A stretch of DNA of 9,666 nucleotides from Bacillota bacterium (GCA_017861355.1 JAGFXQ010000114.1:1-9666), one strand, 5' to 3'. Positions 1 to 6,984 are shown, numbered from the stretch's first letter. Notes: a model not told the origin generated them from the sequence alone. Made by a program: numbers and translations.

Positions 1-1
1 A

Positions 2-616
2 CAGCAGAGAAATGTACTGCTACATCCGGAATTTGTGAATGGAAAATACATGTTCTATACCCGTCCGATGGACGGCTTTATCGAGACCGGTTCCGGCGGA
101 GGAATTGGGGTCGGCTTCTGCGATGATATCACAAATGCTGTAATTGATGAAGAAATCATAACCAGTAGAAGAAAATATCATACTATAACGGAAGTTAAGA
201 ATGGTGCCGGTGCTGTTCCGATTAAGACTTATATGGGCTGGATCCATATTGCGCACGGTGTACGCAATACGGCAGCAGGCCTTCGCTATGTGATCTATGT
301 ATTTGCAACAGATTTGAAGGACCCGACAAAGGTAATCGCAGAGCCGTCCGGCTTCTATATAGCACCGAATGGAATGGAACGTGTCGGTGATGTATCGAAT
401 GTTGTATTCACAAACGGAGCAATCGCAAGAGAGAATGGCGAAGTATATATCTATTATGCATCTTCCGATACCAGGCTTCATGTAGCTGCCACAACGATTG
501 ACCGGCTTGTAGATTATACCTTCCATACACCCTCCGATCCTCTTCGCTCTGTCGATTGCGTACAGCAAAGATGTGATCTGATACGAAAAAATCTGGAATT
601 CATAGAGAAACAGTAA
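2..616 (+). CDS. GH130 phosphorylase, C-terminal half; probable 4-O-beta-D-mannosyl-D-glucose phosphorylase (5' truncated by window edge)
   Basis: The frame is open from the left edge and gives the last 204 residues of a cytoplasmic carbohydrate phosphorylase. Enzymes of this type split mannosyl-glucose with phosphate into mannose 1-phosphate and glucose, the end of beta-mannan breakdown. Family GH130 is recognised from the glycine-rich stretch TGSGGGIGVGFCDD (residues 29-42 of the visible part), HTITEVKNGAG (60-70), GWIHIAHGVRNTAAGLRYV (79-97), GDVSNVVFTNG (129-139) and YYASSDTRLHVA (151-162). The HTITEVKNGAG and AHGVRNTAAGLRY blocks resemble subfamily 1 (mannosylglucose phosphorylase); a mannooligosaccharide phosphorylase is the alternative. 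The five-bladed propeller's N-terminal blades and the catalytic aspartate lie outside the window. Full-length members are roughly 390-400 residues, so about half is seen. Any GTG at position 35 is internal, because homology continues upstream of it. The stop is TAA and no clear terminator follows. Confidence 0.88.
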   Translation, partial: QQRNVLLHPEFVNGKYMFYTRPMDGFIETGSGGGIGVGFCDDITNAVIDEEIITSRRKYHTITEVKNGAGAVPIKTYMGWIHIAHGVRNTAAGLRYVIYVFATDLKDPTKVIAEPSGFYIAPNGMERVGDVSNVVFTNGAIARENGEVYIYYASSDTRLHVAATTIDRLVDYTFHTPSDPLRSVDCVQQRCDLIRKNLEFIEKQ

Positions 617-673
617 GAAAATAACGGATCCGAACTCCTTGACTCAGTTGTGGATATGCGTATTTAGCCGGTA

Positions 674-692
674 TGCAAACTATAATTGTGCA
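674..692. promoter_or_regulatory. Imperfect palindrome enclosing a TATAAT box, upstream of the LacI-type gene
   Basis: TGCAAAC and TTGTGCA half-sites flank a central TATAA; five of seven outer positions pair. The centre contains a perfect TATAAT (681-686), but no good -35 box lies 16-18 bases upstream, so its promoter role is uncertain. A TTGACT at 639-644 with TATTTA at 661-666 (16-base spacer) is another weak candidate just upstream. The TGCA ends match those of the other suspected operator elements in this window. Confidence 0.35.
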
Positions 693-729
693 TTGCTTAG
701 CATTTTGTTGCCAATTGCTGAAGATTTGC

Positions 730-758
730 TTGAAAGATTCACTAGGATGTAGTAAACT
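730..758 (+). promoter_or_regulatory. Candidate sigma-A promoter of the LacI-type regulator gene
   Basis: TTGAAA (730-735) and TAAACT (753-758) are separated by 17 bases. This is a moderate match to TTGACA/TATAAT, with transcription expected to start near 765. An operator-like element begins at 766, so a bound regulator would block initiation, which suggests autoregulation. TTGCTT at 726-731 is an alternative -35 with a poorer spacing. Confidence 0.4.
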
Positions 759-765
759 TCGAGTA

Positions 766-781
766 TGCAATATTTCGTGCA
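766..781. promoter_or_regulatory. Operator-like 16-bp element TGCA-N8-TGCA before the LacI-type gene
   Basis: The sequence is TGCAATATTTCGTGCA. It matches the element at 2125-2140, in front of the transporter operon, at 13 of 16 positions, including the first nine bases and the terminal TGCA. It lies just downstream of the candidate promoter at 730-758 and 48 bases before the regulator's start codon. A shared element ahead of the regulator gene and the neighbouring sugar-uptake operon is what is expected of a local LacI-family repressor. Binding is inferred, not shown. Confidence 0.5.
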
Positions 782-828
782 AAAACTTGAAGATAAAACA
801 TAAGCAATGATAGAAGGAGAGAGTTATA

Positions 829-1866
829 ATGAAAAAGGTTACCATCCAGGATGTAGCGAAGGAGCTGAACCTATCCAGGAATACAGTTGCAAAAGCTTTG
901 AATAACAGTGACACGGTCTCTTATGAAACCAGATATGTGGTCATAGAGAAGGCATATGAGATGGGGTATTCTAAGCTGTCTCCGGTAGTATTGAACGAAT
1001 TCAAATTAAGAAATAAGATCGATGATACCAAGACAATCGTAGTATTGACCAGACGAGAGATCTCTGTGTTCTGGAACAGTATTATCATGGGTATCTCGGA
1101 TGAACTCAATAAATATGGCTGCAAGCTTCAATTTAACTTTATCAGTGAGCAGGATGAAAAGAATCTGGTGCTTCCACTTGATTTACAGGCAGAGGTTAGC
1201 GGAATCCTTATTCTTAGTGTTTTCTCCAATGACTATATTGATCAGATTATGAAACAGAATATACCGGTAGTTTTCCTGGATGCCCCAAGTAATCCGGACA
1301 GTATCGCCGAGTATGGAGACATTGTGATCTGTGAGGGACTGAACAGTGTGAAGAAGATTACACTGGATCTGATCGCTCATGGTATGAAACGAATTGGTTT
1401 TATCGGTGATATCACTTACTGTAAGACGATTAATGACCGTTATCAGGGATACCTGAATGCGCTACAATCAGCCGGGATCGGACTGGATGAATCCATCGTA
1501 GCTACCTATCATGTACAAAATAAGTTTTACAAGACGGATGAGGTTGATAAAGCGTTGAACAGCTTCCAGACACTGCCGGAAGCAATTGTATGTGCAAACG
1601 ATGATATTGCCCTGGATGTAATTCGATGTCTCAGAACAAAAGGATTATCCGTACCTCAGGATGTGGCAGTAGCCGGATATGATAATGTCGAGGGGATGTC
1701 ACAGGTGGAACCCTTCTTAACCACAGTGAGAGTGGGAAATCAAAGACTTGGGCGAAGACTGGTACAGCAGCTGATGTGGAGAATTCAGAATCCAACCTTC
1801 CCGAAGGAGATTATCTTCATTGGAGTGGAAGTTATCTTCCGTCAATCATCAAATAAACCGAATTAG
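829..1866 (+). CDS. LacI/GalR-family transcriptional regulator, probable sugar-responsive repressor
   Basis: This 345-residue protein has the family's usual length and plan. Residues 4-24 (TIQDVAKELNLSRNTVAKAL) form the N-terminal helix-turn-helix, and the DNA-binding domain extends to about residue 47. Residues 67-340 form the periplasmic-binding-protein-like sensor. Landmarks there are HGMKRIGFIGD (184-194), NDRYQGYLNAL (202-212), AIVCANDDIALDVIRCL (252-268) and VPQDVAVAGYDN (275-286). The last block is the common PxDVxVxGxDN motif, and the FLTTVRV that follows is also typical. The start ATG follows an AGAAGGAGAG ribosome binding site (812-821). The hinge is odd: the usual PNxxARxL after GY is replaced by SKLSPVVLNEF plus extra residues, so the leucine that normally inserts into the operator's minor groove is not recognisable. 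The gene stands alone, between a GH130 phosphorylase gene and a sugar importer operon, and ends at a strong terminator. Effector and targets are inferred from context. Confidence 0.9.
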   Translation: MKKVTIQDVAKELNLSRNTVAKALNNSDTVSYETRYVVIEKAYEMGYSKLSPVVLNEFKLRNKIDDTKTIVVLTRREISVFWNSIIMGISDELNKYGCKLQFNFISEQDEKNLVLPLDLQAEVSGILILSVFSNDYIDQIMKQNIPVVFLDAPSNPDSIAEYGDIVICEGLNSVKKITLDLIAHGMKRIGFIGDITYCKTINDRYQGYLNALQSAGIGLDESIVATYHVQNKFYKTDEVDKALNSFQTLPEAIVCANDDIALDVIRCLRTKGLSVPQDVAVAGYDNVEGMSQVEPFLTTVRVGNQRLGRRLVQQLMWRIQNPTFPKEIIFIGVEVIFRQSSNKPN

Positions 1867-1894
1867 AACTATATAAACAAATAAAATGACAAAA

Positions 1895-1910
1895 TGCATT
1901 ATAAAATGTA
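1895..1910. promoter_or_regulatory. Operator-like element just upstream of the terminator
   Basis: TGCATTATAAAATGTA is an imperfect palindrome (six of eight arm positions pair) and matches the element at 2125-2140 at 13 of 16 positions. It lies between the regulator's stop codon and the terminator hairpin, about 230 bases before the similar element near the transporter operon. It could be an auxiliary operator that allows DNA looping. AT-rich chance similarity is possible. Confidence 0.35.
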
Positions 1911-1913
1911 TCT

Positions 1914-1946
1914 AAGGAAGTGGCAAAATATTGCCACTTCCTTTTT
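1914..1946 (+). terminator. Rho-independent terminator after the LacI-type gene
   Basis: A perfect 13-bp stem pairs AAGGAAGTGGCAA (1914-1926) with TTGCCACTTCCTT (1931-1943) around the loop AATA. A short run of T follows. It lies 47 bases after the regulator's stop and separates that transcript from the transporter operon. The A-rich left arm gives only a weak T-tract in the reverse direction, and no convergent gene needs it. Confidence 0.9.
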
Positions 1947-2075
1947 GTTACGCTTGTTTATGGCTCGAAATATGTAAAAACAATGCACTCTATGATTATT
2001 AAGATTTCTAGGCATAATATATAGAAAACTTGATAAATACAATGCAAAAATGAATAGAATACACAAAAAGAGCTA

Positions 2076-2104
2076 TTGTCATTTCCTCATAACTATGCTA
2101 CAAT
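2076..2104 (+). promoter_or_regulatory. Sigma-A promoter of the sugar-transporter operon
   Basis: TTGTCA (2076-2081) and TACAAT (2099-2104) are separated by an ideal 17 bases, and TGC directly before the -10 makes it an extended -10 promoter. Transcription should start near 2110-2112, giving a leader of about 60 bases. AATGCA motifs on and after the -10 indicate control by a repressor binding over the start site. A second possible pair upstream, TTGATA (2030) and TAGAAT (2055), has a poor 19-base spacing. Confidence 0.75.
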
Positions 2105-2124
2105 GCACACATAGGATAGAAAAA

Positions 2125-2140
2125 TGCAATATTAAATGCA
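2125..2140. promoter_or_regulatory. Operator-like 16-bp element between promoter and start of the transporter operon
   Basis: The sequence is TGCAATATTAAATGCA, nearly the same as the element at 766-781 before the regulator gene. It begins about 20 bases after the -10 box, within the transcribed leader, where a bound repressor would block transcription. The nearby TGCA at 2147-2150 may extend the site. The likely binder is the LacI-family protein encoded at 829-1866. Confidence 0.5.
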
Positions 2141-2172
2141 CCACCATGCACTATTAAGGAGGAGATAACAGC

Positions 2173-5142
2173 ATGTTGAAGGCGAATCGATGGAGGCAGG
2201 TCATAGCCATATTACTGATCATAGCACTGGGTCTGAGTGGTGTCGGAAGTAGCAAAAGTAAAGTTAGTGCAAAAACCGATACTTCTCTTGAAGAATATAA
2301 GAAGCTGTTAAGTGAAACAGGGATCAAAGGGACGGATTACAATGATTACATAGCCCAGTACGATACTTCAAAAAGACCGGATAAGGAATTAGTGATTGAA
2401 GCGAAAGACTATGTTCGAACAGAGAACATGGACGTGAAGGAATATACAGATTATGAAGGAATGACCGGAACCTCAATCTACACCGAGGAGAAAGGTCTGA
2501 TCGAATATGAAGTGACCATCCCGGAAGAAGGCTTCTATGATATTTCTCTGCTCTATTATCCGATCGAGGGTAAGAGTGCATCGATTCAACGTGGTATTTT
2601 TATAGACGGAGCATTGCCCTATACTCAGTTGGATCTCATTGAATTCTCAAGAATATGGGTAAATGGTGTAAATGAATGGGCGCAGGATAACCGTGGAAAT
2701 GATCTGAAGCCCAAGCAAATCGAAGCACCCGATTGGATTACCGGGTATTTATATGATAGTGACGGTTATGTGACGGAGAAGCTGGCGGTGTATTTTTCCA
2801 CCGGTACTCATACGATCACCTTATATTCCAGAAGAGAGCCGATGCTTCTTCGCAAGATTATATTGAATAATTCTCCGAAGGTACAAAGCTATGAGGAGGT
2901 GAAGGCTGCGCTTGATGCTGCAGGAGCAACCGATACCTCGGGACAGTTGATTACGATCGATTCAGAGAAGGCAGATCGCAAATCCTCCCAGATGCTTTAT
3001 CCTTCCCAAGATAAATCTTCACCGTCTGTGTATCCTTACAGTGCAAGTGAATTAAGAAATAACACAATCGGAAGCAACAGTAGCTGGCGATTGGTTGGAC
3101 AATGGCTGGAATGGGACTTCGAGGTGAAAGAGACCGGTTACTATAATATAACGATGCACACACGGCAAAACTTTGTACGAGGCATCTATACCTCGCGTAA
3201 GATTCTGTTGGATGGTGAAGTTCCCTTTAATGAGATGAATGATTACGGCTTCCATTACCATAGTGACTGGCATATGCTCACACTTGGAGGCGACGATAAG
3301 AAGGAGTACAAATATTATCTGGAGGCCGGCAAACACACCCTGCGTATGGAAGTGGTACTCGGAGATTTCTCGGATATTGTAAGTGATGTCTATGATGTGG
3401 TACAGAATCTGAATTCGGTCTACCGCAAAATCATACGGATCACCGGTGTGGAGCCGGATCAGTATCGTGACTATAACCTGGAAGACAATATTCCGGGACT
3501 TGCACGGGAATTAACAACCGCAAGAGACAAGATTGAGGATATTATCAGCCGTCTGACTACGGTAGCAGGTAAGGGAAGTAACCGGGAAGCTGCCCTGCGC
3601 ACCATGGTGGAACAGTTGAATGATAAGATTAATGACGTCGAGCGCTTTGGCAAGAACCTGTCTGCCTTCAAGACAGATTTGAGTGCACTTGGTAATTGGA
3701 TTACTGAGGTGTTGATGCAGCCTTTGGCTCTGGATACGATCTATGTGCATTCGCCGGATACAAAAGCACCCAAAGTTAATAATTCAATCCTTGATAAAAT
3801 AGTACATACAATAAAGACCTTATATTATTCCTTCGTGATTGACTATAATACCATCGGTAATGTTGCAAAGAATGATGAGGAGACGAAATCGATTACTGTC
3901 TGGATCGGTTCCGGACGTGACCAGGCTAATGTACTCAAGGCATTGATCGATGAGACCTTTACTCCGGAGAAGAACGTTAATGTAAATGTTCAGCTGGTCG
4001 ATATGGGAACCTTACTTCAGGCAACCTTATCCGGACAGGGGCCGGACGTAGCCGTACAGGTTGGTAATGATTTGCCGATGAATTATGGTATGCGAGATGC
4101 CGTAGTAGATCTTTCCGAGTTCTCGGATTTGAAGGAAGTGAAGACGTTGTTCCGACCGAGCGCGATGGTTCCCTATGAGTTTGAAGGAAAGACCTTCGCC
4201 CTTCCTGAGACGGAGACCTGTCTTATGATGTTCTATCGTAAGGATATTCTGGATGAGTTGGGTATGGAGATACCGGATACCTGGGATAAGATGAAGGTGG
4301 CTCTTTCCATCTTGAGTAAAAATCAGATGGATCTCGGTATGCTACCCTCTGTCGATCCGATTAATGTAGCATTGCCCTCGAATGGGCAGGTATTCACTAT
4401 GCTGCTGTATCAGAACGGCGGAAAATATTATAACGAAGATGCTACAGTCTCGGTACTCGATGATGATATTGCAGTTCGTACCTTTAAGGAATACTGCGAA
4501 TTCTATACCGATTATAAGCTGGAGAAGGAGCTGGCGGTGGACCAGCGTTTCCGTACCGGTGAAGCTCCGATTATCATCGCGGATTATACTCTTTATAATC
4601 AATTACAGGTATCCGCACCGGATATCAAGGGTCTATGGGGCTTTACTAAGGTTCCAGGCACCGTGAAAGAGGATGGAAGCATCGATTACAGTGTGGCAAG
4701 TCAGGGCTCTGCAACGGTCATGATGAATCGGACCAAGGAGAAGGAAGCTGCCTGGGAGTTTATGAAATGGTGGATCTCCACGGATACTCAGATACAGTAT
4801 GGTCGTGAGATGGAAGCTTTAATGGGTGCAGCAGCACGATATCCTACGGCGAACATCAAGGCATTTGAAAGCCTTCCCTGGCCAACAGAGGATTTTGAAG
4901 CTCTGAAAGAACAATTTGAATGGATGAAGGGAATACCTCAGGTTCCCGGCGGTTATTATACCTGGCGTAATGTCAACAATGCTTTCTATAAAGTGGTATC
5001 TGCCACCGGTACGAAGAAGATGCAGCCGCGAGAAGCACTTACCGAGTTTGTAAGATACATCAATGATGAGATCACATTTAAGAGAGCGGAATTCGGCTTA
5101 CCGACCGCCAGCGAGAAGTTCTCACAGAATCAGACGGATTAG
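2173..5142 (+). CDS. Giant extracellular sugar-binding protein: two beta-sandwich modules, a helical linker and a CUT1-type solute-binding domain
   Basis: This 989-residue secreted protein is more than twice the usual length of a sugar solute-binding protein. Residues 1-33 form a signal peptide with a Sec-type cleavage site after VSA; no lipobox cysteine is present, although Gram-positive binding proteins are normally lipoproteins. Residues about 72-235 and 258-425 look like two related beta-sandwich, carbohydrate-binding-like modules. They share RGIFIDGALPY (140-150) and RKILLDGEVPF (342-352), each followed by a GTHTITLY or GKHTLRME strand and an RKII strand. Residues about 440-515 are helical and charged. 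Residues 573-970 form the binding domain: SITVWIGSGRDQ, SGQGPDVAVQVGND (620-633), YEFEGKTFALPET (668-680), MMFYRKDILDELG (685-697), and a C-terminal AAWEFMKWWIS (859-869). The start ATG has AAGGAGG ten bases upstream. It opens an operon with two permease genes. The ligand is unknown; mannooligosaccharide is a context guess. Confidence 0.88.
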   Translation: MLKANRWRQVIAILLIIALGLSGVGSSKSKVSAKTDTSLEEYKKLLSETGIKGTDYNDYIAQYDTSKRPDKELVIEAKDYVRTENMDVKEYTDYEGMTGTSIYTEEKGLIEYEVTIPEEGFYDISLLYYPIEGKSASIQRGIFIDGALPYTQLDLIEFSRIWVNGVNEWAQDNRGNDLKPKQIEAPDWITGYLYDSDGYVTEKLAVYFSTGTHTITLYSRREPMLLRKIILNNSPKVQSYEEVKAALDAAGATDTSGQLITIDSEKADRKSSQMLYPSQDKSSPSVYPYSASELRNNTIGSNSSWRLVGQWLEWDFEVKETGYYNITMHTRQNFVRGIYTSRKILLDGEVPFNEMNDYGFHYHSDWHMLTLGGDDKKEYKYYLEAGKHTLRMEVVLGDFSDIVSDVYDVVQNLNSVYRKIIRITGVEPDQYRDYNLEDNIPGLARELTTARDKIEDIISRLTTVAGKGSNREAALRTMVEQLNDKINDVERFGKNLSAFKTDLSALGNWITEVLMQPLALDTIYVHSPDTKAPKVNNSILDKIVHTIKTLYYSFVIDYNTIGNVAKNDEETKSITVWIGSGRDQANVLKALIDETFTPEKNVNVNVQLVDMGTLLQATLSGQGPDVAVQVGNDLPMNYGMRDAVVDLSEFSDLKEVKTLFRPSAMVPYEFEGKTFALPETETCLMMFYRKDILDELGMEIPDTWDKMKVALSILSKNQMDLGMLPSVDPINVALPSNGQVFTMLLYQNGGKYYNEDATVSVLDDDIAVRTFKEYCEFYTDYKLEKELAVDQRFRTGEAPIIIADYTLYNQLQVSAPDIKGLWGFTKVPGTVKEDGSIDYSVASQGSATVMMNRTKEKEAAWEFMKWWISTDTQIQYGREMEALMGAAARYPTANIKAFESLPWPTEDFEALKEQFEWMKGIPQVPGGYYTWRNVNNAFYKVVSATGTKKMQPREALTEFVRYINDEITFKRAEFGLPTASEKFSQNQTD

Positions 5143-5153
5143 GGGGAGGTCAG

Positions 5154-6083
5154 ATGAACAAGATGCAACATAAGGAAACAGGGCAAAATGAATGGTCCTT
5201 AAGAAGTAGAATGAAGAGAAGTAAAGCATCTTATGTCATGCTGGTACCGTATTTTGTACTGTTCTTTTTCTTTACAGTATTGCCAGTGCTGACCTCCATC
5301 GGGTTAAGCTTTACCAGCTTTAACGTTCTGGAGCCACCCAAATTTGTTCTATGGGATAACTACATAAGACTTTTTCTGGATGATGATATTTTTAAGATTG
5401 CAATCAAGAATACATTGATCTTTGCGGTGATTACCGGACCGATCAGCTATTTCATGTGCCTTATCTTTGCATGGATTATAAATGAGTTTAAAGGAAAGAC
5501 AAGAGCACTTCTAACCTTAATCTTCTATGCACCCTCGATATCAGGTAATGCCTACGTGGTATGGAACCTAATTCTTCGAGGAGACCGTTATGGTTACTTG
5601 AACGGCTTACTACTTAAGTTCGACTGGATCAATGCAGCGATTATCTGGATGAAGACAGAGAAGTACGTACTTCCGATGCTGATCGTCGTACAGCTGTGGC
5701 TAAGCCTTGGTACCGGCTTTCTTACCTTTATCGCAGGTCTTCAGACCGTGGATAAGACCTTATATGAAGCCGGAGCTGTGGATGGTATCAAGAATCGTTG
5801 GCAGGAATTATGGTATATCACCCTTCCTTCGATGAAGCCGCAGTTAATGTTCGGTGCGGTAATGCAGATTACCTCTGCCTTTGCAGTAGCGGATATCTCG
5901 ATCAACCTTGCAGGTAACCCCAGTGTAAACTATGCAGGAACAACGATTGTAACCCACCTTTTGGATTATGGTTCGATCCGATATGAGATGGGATACGCAT
6001 CTGCAATCGCTACTATTCTGTTCTTACTCATGGTTGGAACGAACAAAGTGATACAAAATGCTCTCAGAAAGGTAGGTAGCTGA
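5154..6083 (+). CDS. Sugar ABC transporter permease, MalF/UgpA type (CUT1 family)
   Basis: This 309-residue integral membrane protein is one half of the import channel. Six membrane segments can be placed at about 27-50, 85-110, 117-140, 173-195, 230-250 and 280-298. The cytoplasmic EAA loop that docks on the ATPase is at 205-228: EAGAVDGIKNRWQELWYITLP, with the conserved Glu, Gly and Pro. The N-terminus carries a basic cytoplasmic stretch (RSRMKRSK) before the first segment, as in lipid-adjacent MalF-like permeases of Firmicutes that lack MalF's large external loop. The gene starts 11 bases after the binding-protein gene. A GGGGGAGG site at 5142-5149 is only four bases from the ATG at 5154; the in-frame ATG at 5163 is also possible, giving a protein three residues shorter. 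It pairs with the next permease. No ATPase gene is adjacent. Confidence 0.93.
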   Translation: MNKMQHKETGQNEWSLRSRMKRSKASYVMLVPYFVLFFFFTVLPVLTSIGLSFTSFNVLEPPKFVLWDNYIRLFLDDDIFKIAIKNTLIFAVITGPISYFMCLIFAWIINEFKGKTRALLTLIFYAPSISGNAYVVWNLILRGDRYGYLNGLLLKFDWINAAIIWMKTEKYVLPMLIVVQLWLSLGTGFLTFIAGLQTVDKTLYEAGAVDGIKNRWQELWYITLPSMKPQLMFGAVMQITSAFAVADISINLAGNPSVNYAGTTIVTHLLDYGSIRYEMGYASAIATILFLLMVGTNKVIQNALRKVGS

Positions 6084-6084
6084 C

Positions 6085-6975
6085 ATGGCAAGAGATGATG
6101 GAAAGCCAGGAAGGCGATTATTTCGAAGAAGGCACAAAGCTTTAAATCGTTCCATGGCAGGAAACCTTACCTTATTCATCTTCATGGGGATCTGTGCTGT
6201 ATTCATGGGGCTGCCGCTGGTTATGGTAATCAATAATGCATTCAAACCACTGGATGAGCTGTTCCGATATCCACCGACGATATTCGTACGTAATCCCGGT
6301 CTGGATAACTTTTATGATCTGGTCGTATTGATGTCGAACTCCTGGGTACCCCTTGCGAGATATATACTGAATACAGTCATCATCACCGGAGGAGGAACGC
6401 TGGGGCATGTGTTATTTGCTTCCTTTGCGGCATATCCGCTGGCGAAGCATAACTTTCCGGGGAAGAAATTCCTATTCAGCATTGTAGTGTTATCCCTGAT
6501 GTTCTCGTGGCAGGTGACGCAGATACCGAACTATCTAATTATCTCCAGACTCGGAATTAATAATACTTATTTAGCTGTGATGCTGCCTCCGTTTGCATTT
6601 GGTCTCGGTCTCTATTTGATGAAGCAGTTCATGGAGCAGATCCCGGACTCCCTAATTGAATCGGCGCGGCTGGACGGAGCGAATGAATATAAGATCTACT
6701 GGACCATTATTATGCCAAATGTGAAGCCGGCCTGGTTAACCTTAGCCGTATTACAATTTCAGAACATGTGGGGAAATACAGGAAGTGCCTTTTTGCGTGA
6801 CGAACAGCTGAAGCCCTTACAATATTCGCTGATGCAGATTGTAAATGGTGGTCCGGCGCGAACGGGTGCAGCTGCGGTAGTAACCTTAATTATTGCAGCG
6901 ATTCCAATCACATTTTTCATCATCTGTCAGAGCAGTATTATCGAAACGATGACGACATCAGGTATGAAAGAATAG
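6085..6975 (+). CDS. Sugar ABC transporter permease, MalG/UgpE type (CUT1 family)
   Basis: This 296-residue protein is the second half of the channel and has the family's usual length. Membrane segments lie at about 27-50, 91-117, 128-148, 158-180, 213-230 (weak) and 262-283. The EAA loop is at 191-215: IESARLDGANEYKIYWTIIMPN, with ESARLDGA standing for the family's EAAxIDGA. The external stretch after segment one (FKPLDELFRYPPTIF, 53-67) and the end GMKE fit MalG-like proteins. The N-terminus is strongly basic (RRLFRRRHKALNR). The ATG comes one base after the preceding stop, so the two permeases are almost certainly translationally coupled. GGTAGGTAG in the end of the previous gene is a modest ribosome binding site, which fits coupling. 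Confidence 0.93.
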   Translation: MARDDGKPGRRLFRRRHKALNRSMAGNLTLFIFMGICAVFMGLPLVMVINNAFKPLDELFRYPPTIFVRNPGLDNFYDLVVLMSNSWVPLARYILNTVIITGGGTLGHVLFASFAAYPLAKHNFPGKKFLFSIVVLSLMFSWQVTQIPNYLIISRLGINNTYLAVMLPPFAFGLGLYLMKQFMEQIPDSLIESARLDGANEYKIYWTIIMPNVKPAWLTLAVLQFQNMWGNTGSAFLRDEQLKPLQYSLMQIVNGGPARTGAAAVVTLIIAAIPITFFIICQSSIIETMTTSGMKE

Positions 6976-6984
6976 GAGGAGAGC

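Larger units (their letters stand above)
1893..2150 (+). repeat. Array of AATGCA hexamers in the leader of the transporter operon
   Basis: AATGCA occurs six times in about 260 bases (starting at 1893, 1982, 2041, 2102, 2123 and 2135), all on the + strand, and a CATGCA follows at 2145. The last four copies lie at spacings of 21, 12 and 10 bases, close to whole or half helical turns, and sit on and directly after the -10 box. The copy at 2102 overlaps the -10 hexamer. This clustering is far above chance for a hexamer in 306 bases. The rest of this gap (1867-2172) holds the terminator, the promoter and the ribosome binding site; no small gene is visible in it. Confidence 0.6.

Noticed and set aside
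20..568. Long minus-strand open frame opposite the GH130 gene
   Set aside because: It mirrors a frame with clear GH130 motifs, has cysteine- and isoleucine-rich nonsense composition and no ribosome binding site.
625..632. CGGATCCG palindrome after the GH130 stop as a terminator
   Set aside because: The stem is only four base pairs with no loop and no T-run follows.
1945..1959. Possible catabolite-repression (cre) site, TGTTACGCTTGTTT
   Set aside because: The central CG is shifted relative to the cre consensus and the right half does not match; no better cre site was seen near the promoter.
1893..2150. AATGCA array as a CRISPR or other regular repeat array
   Set aside because: The repeat unit is only six bases and the spacing is irregular, from 10 to 89 bases; its position over a promoter fits regulation better.
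2105..2172. Riboswitch or attenuator in the operon leader
   Set aside because: The leader is only about 60 bases, has no strong hairpin or T-run, and no known riboswitch core was recognised.
4382..4666. Plus-strand 94-residue frame inside the binding-protein gene
   Set aside because: It lies fully within the conserved solute-binding domain in another frame and has no family resemblance; it is a shadow.
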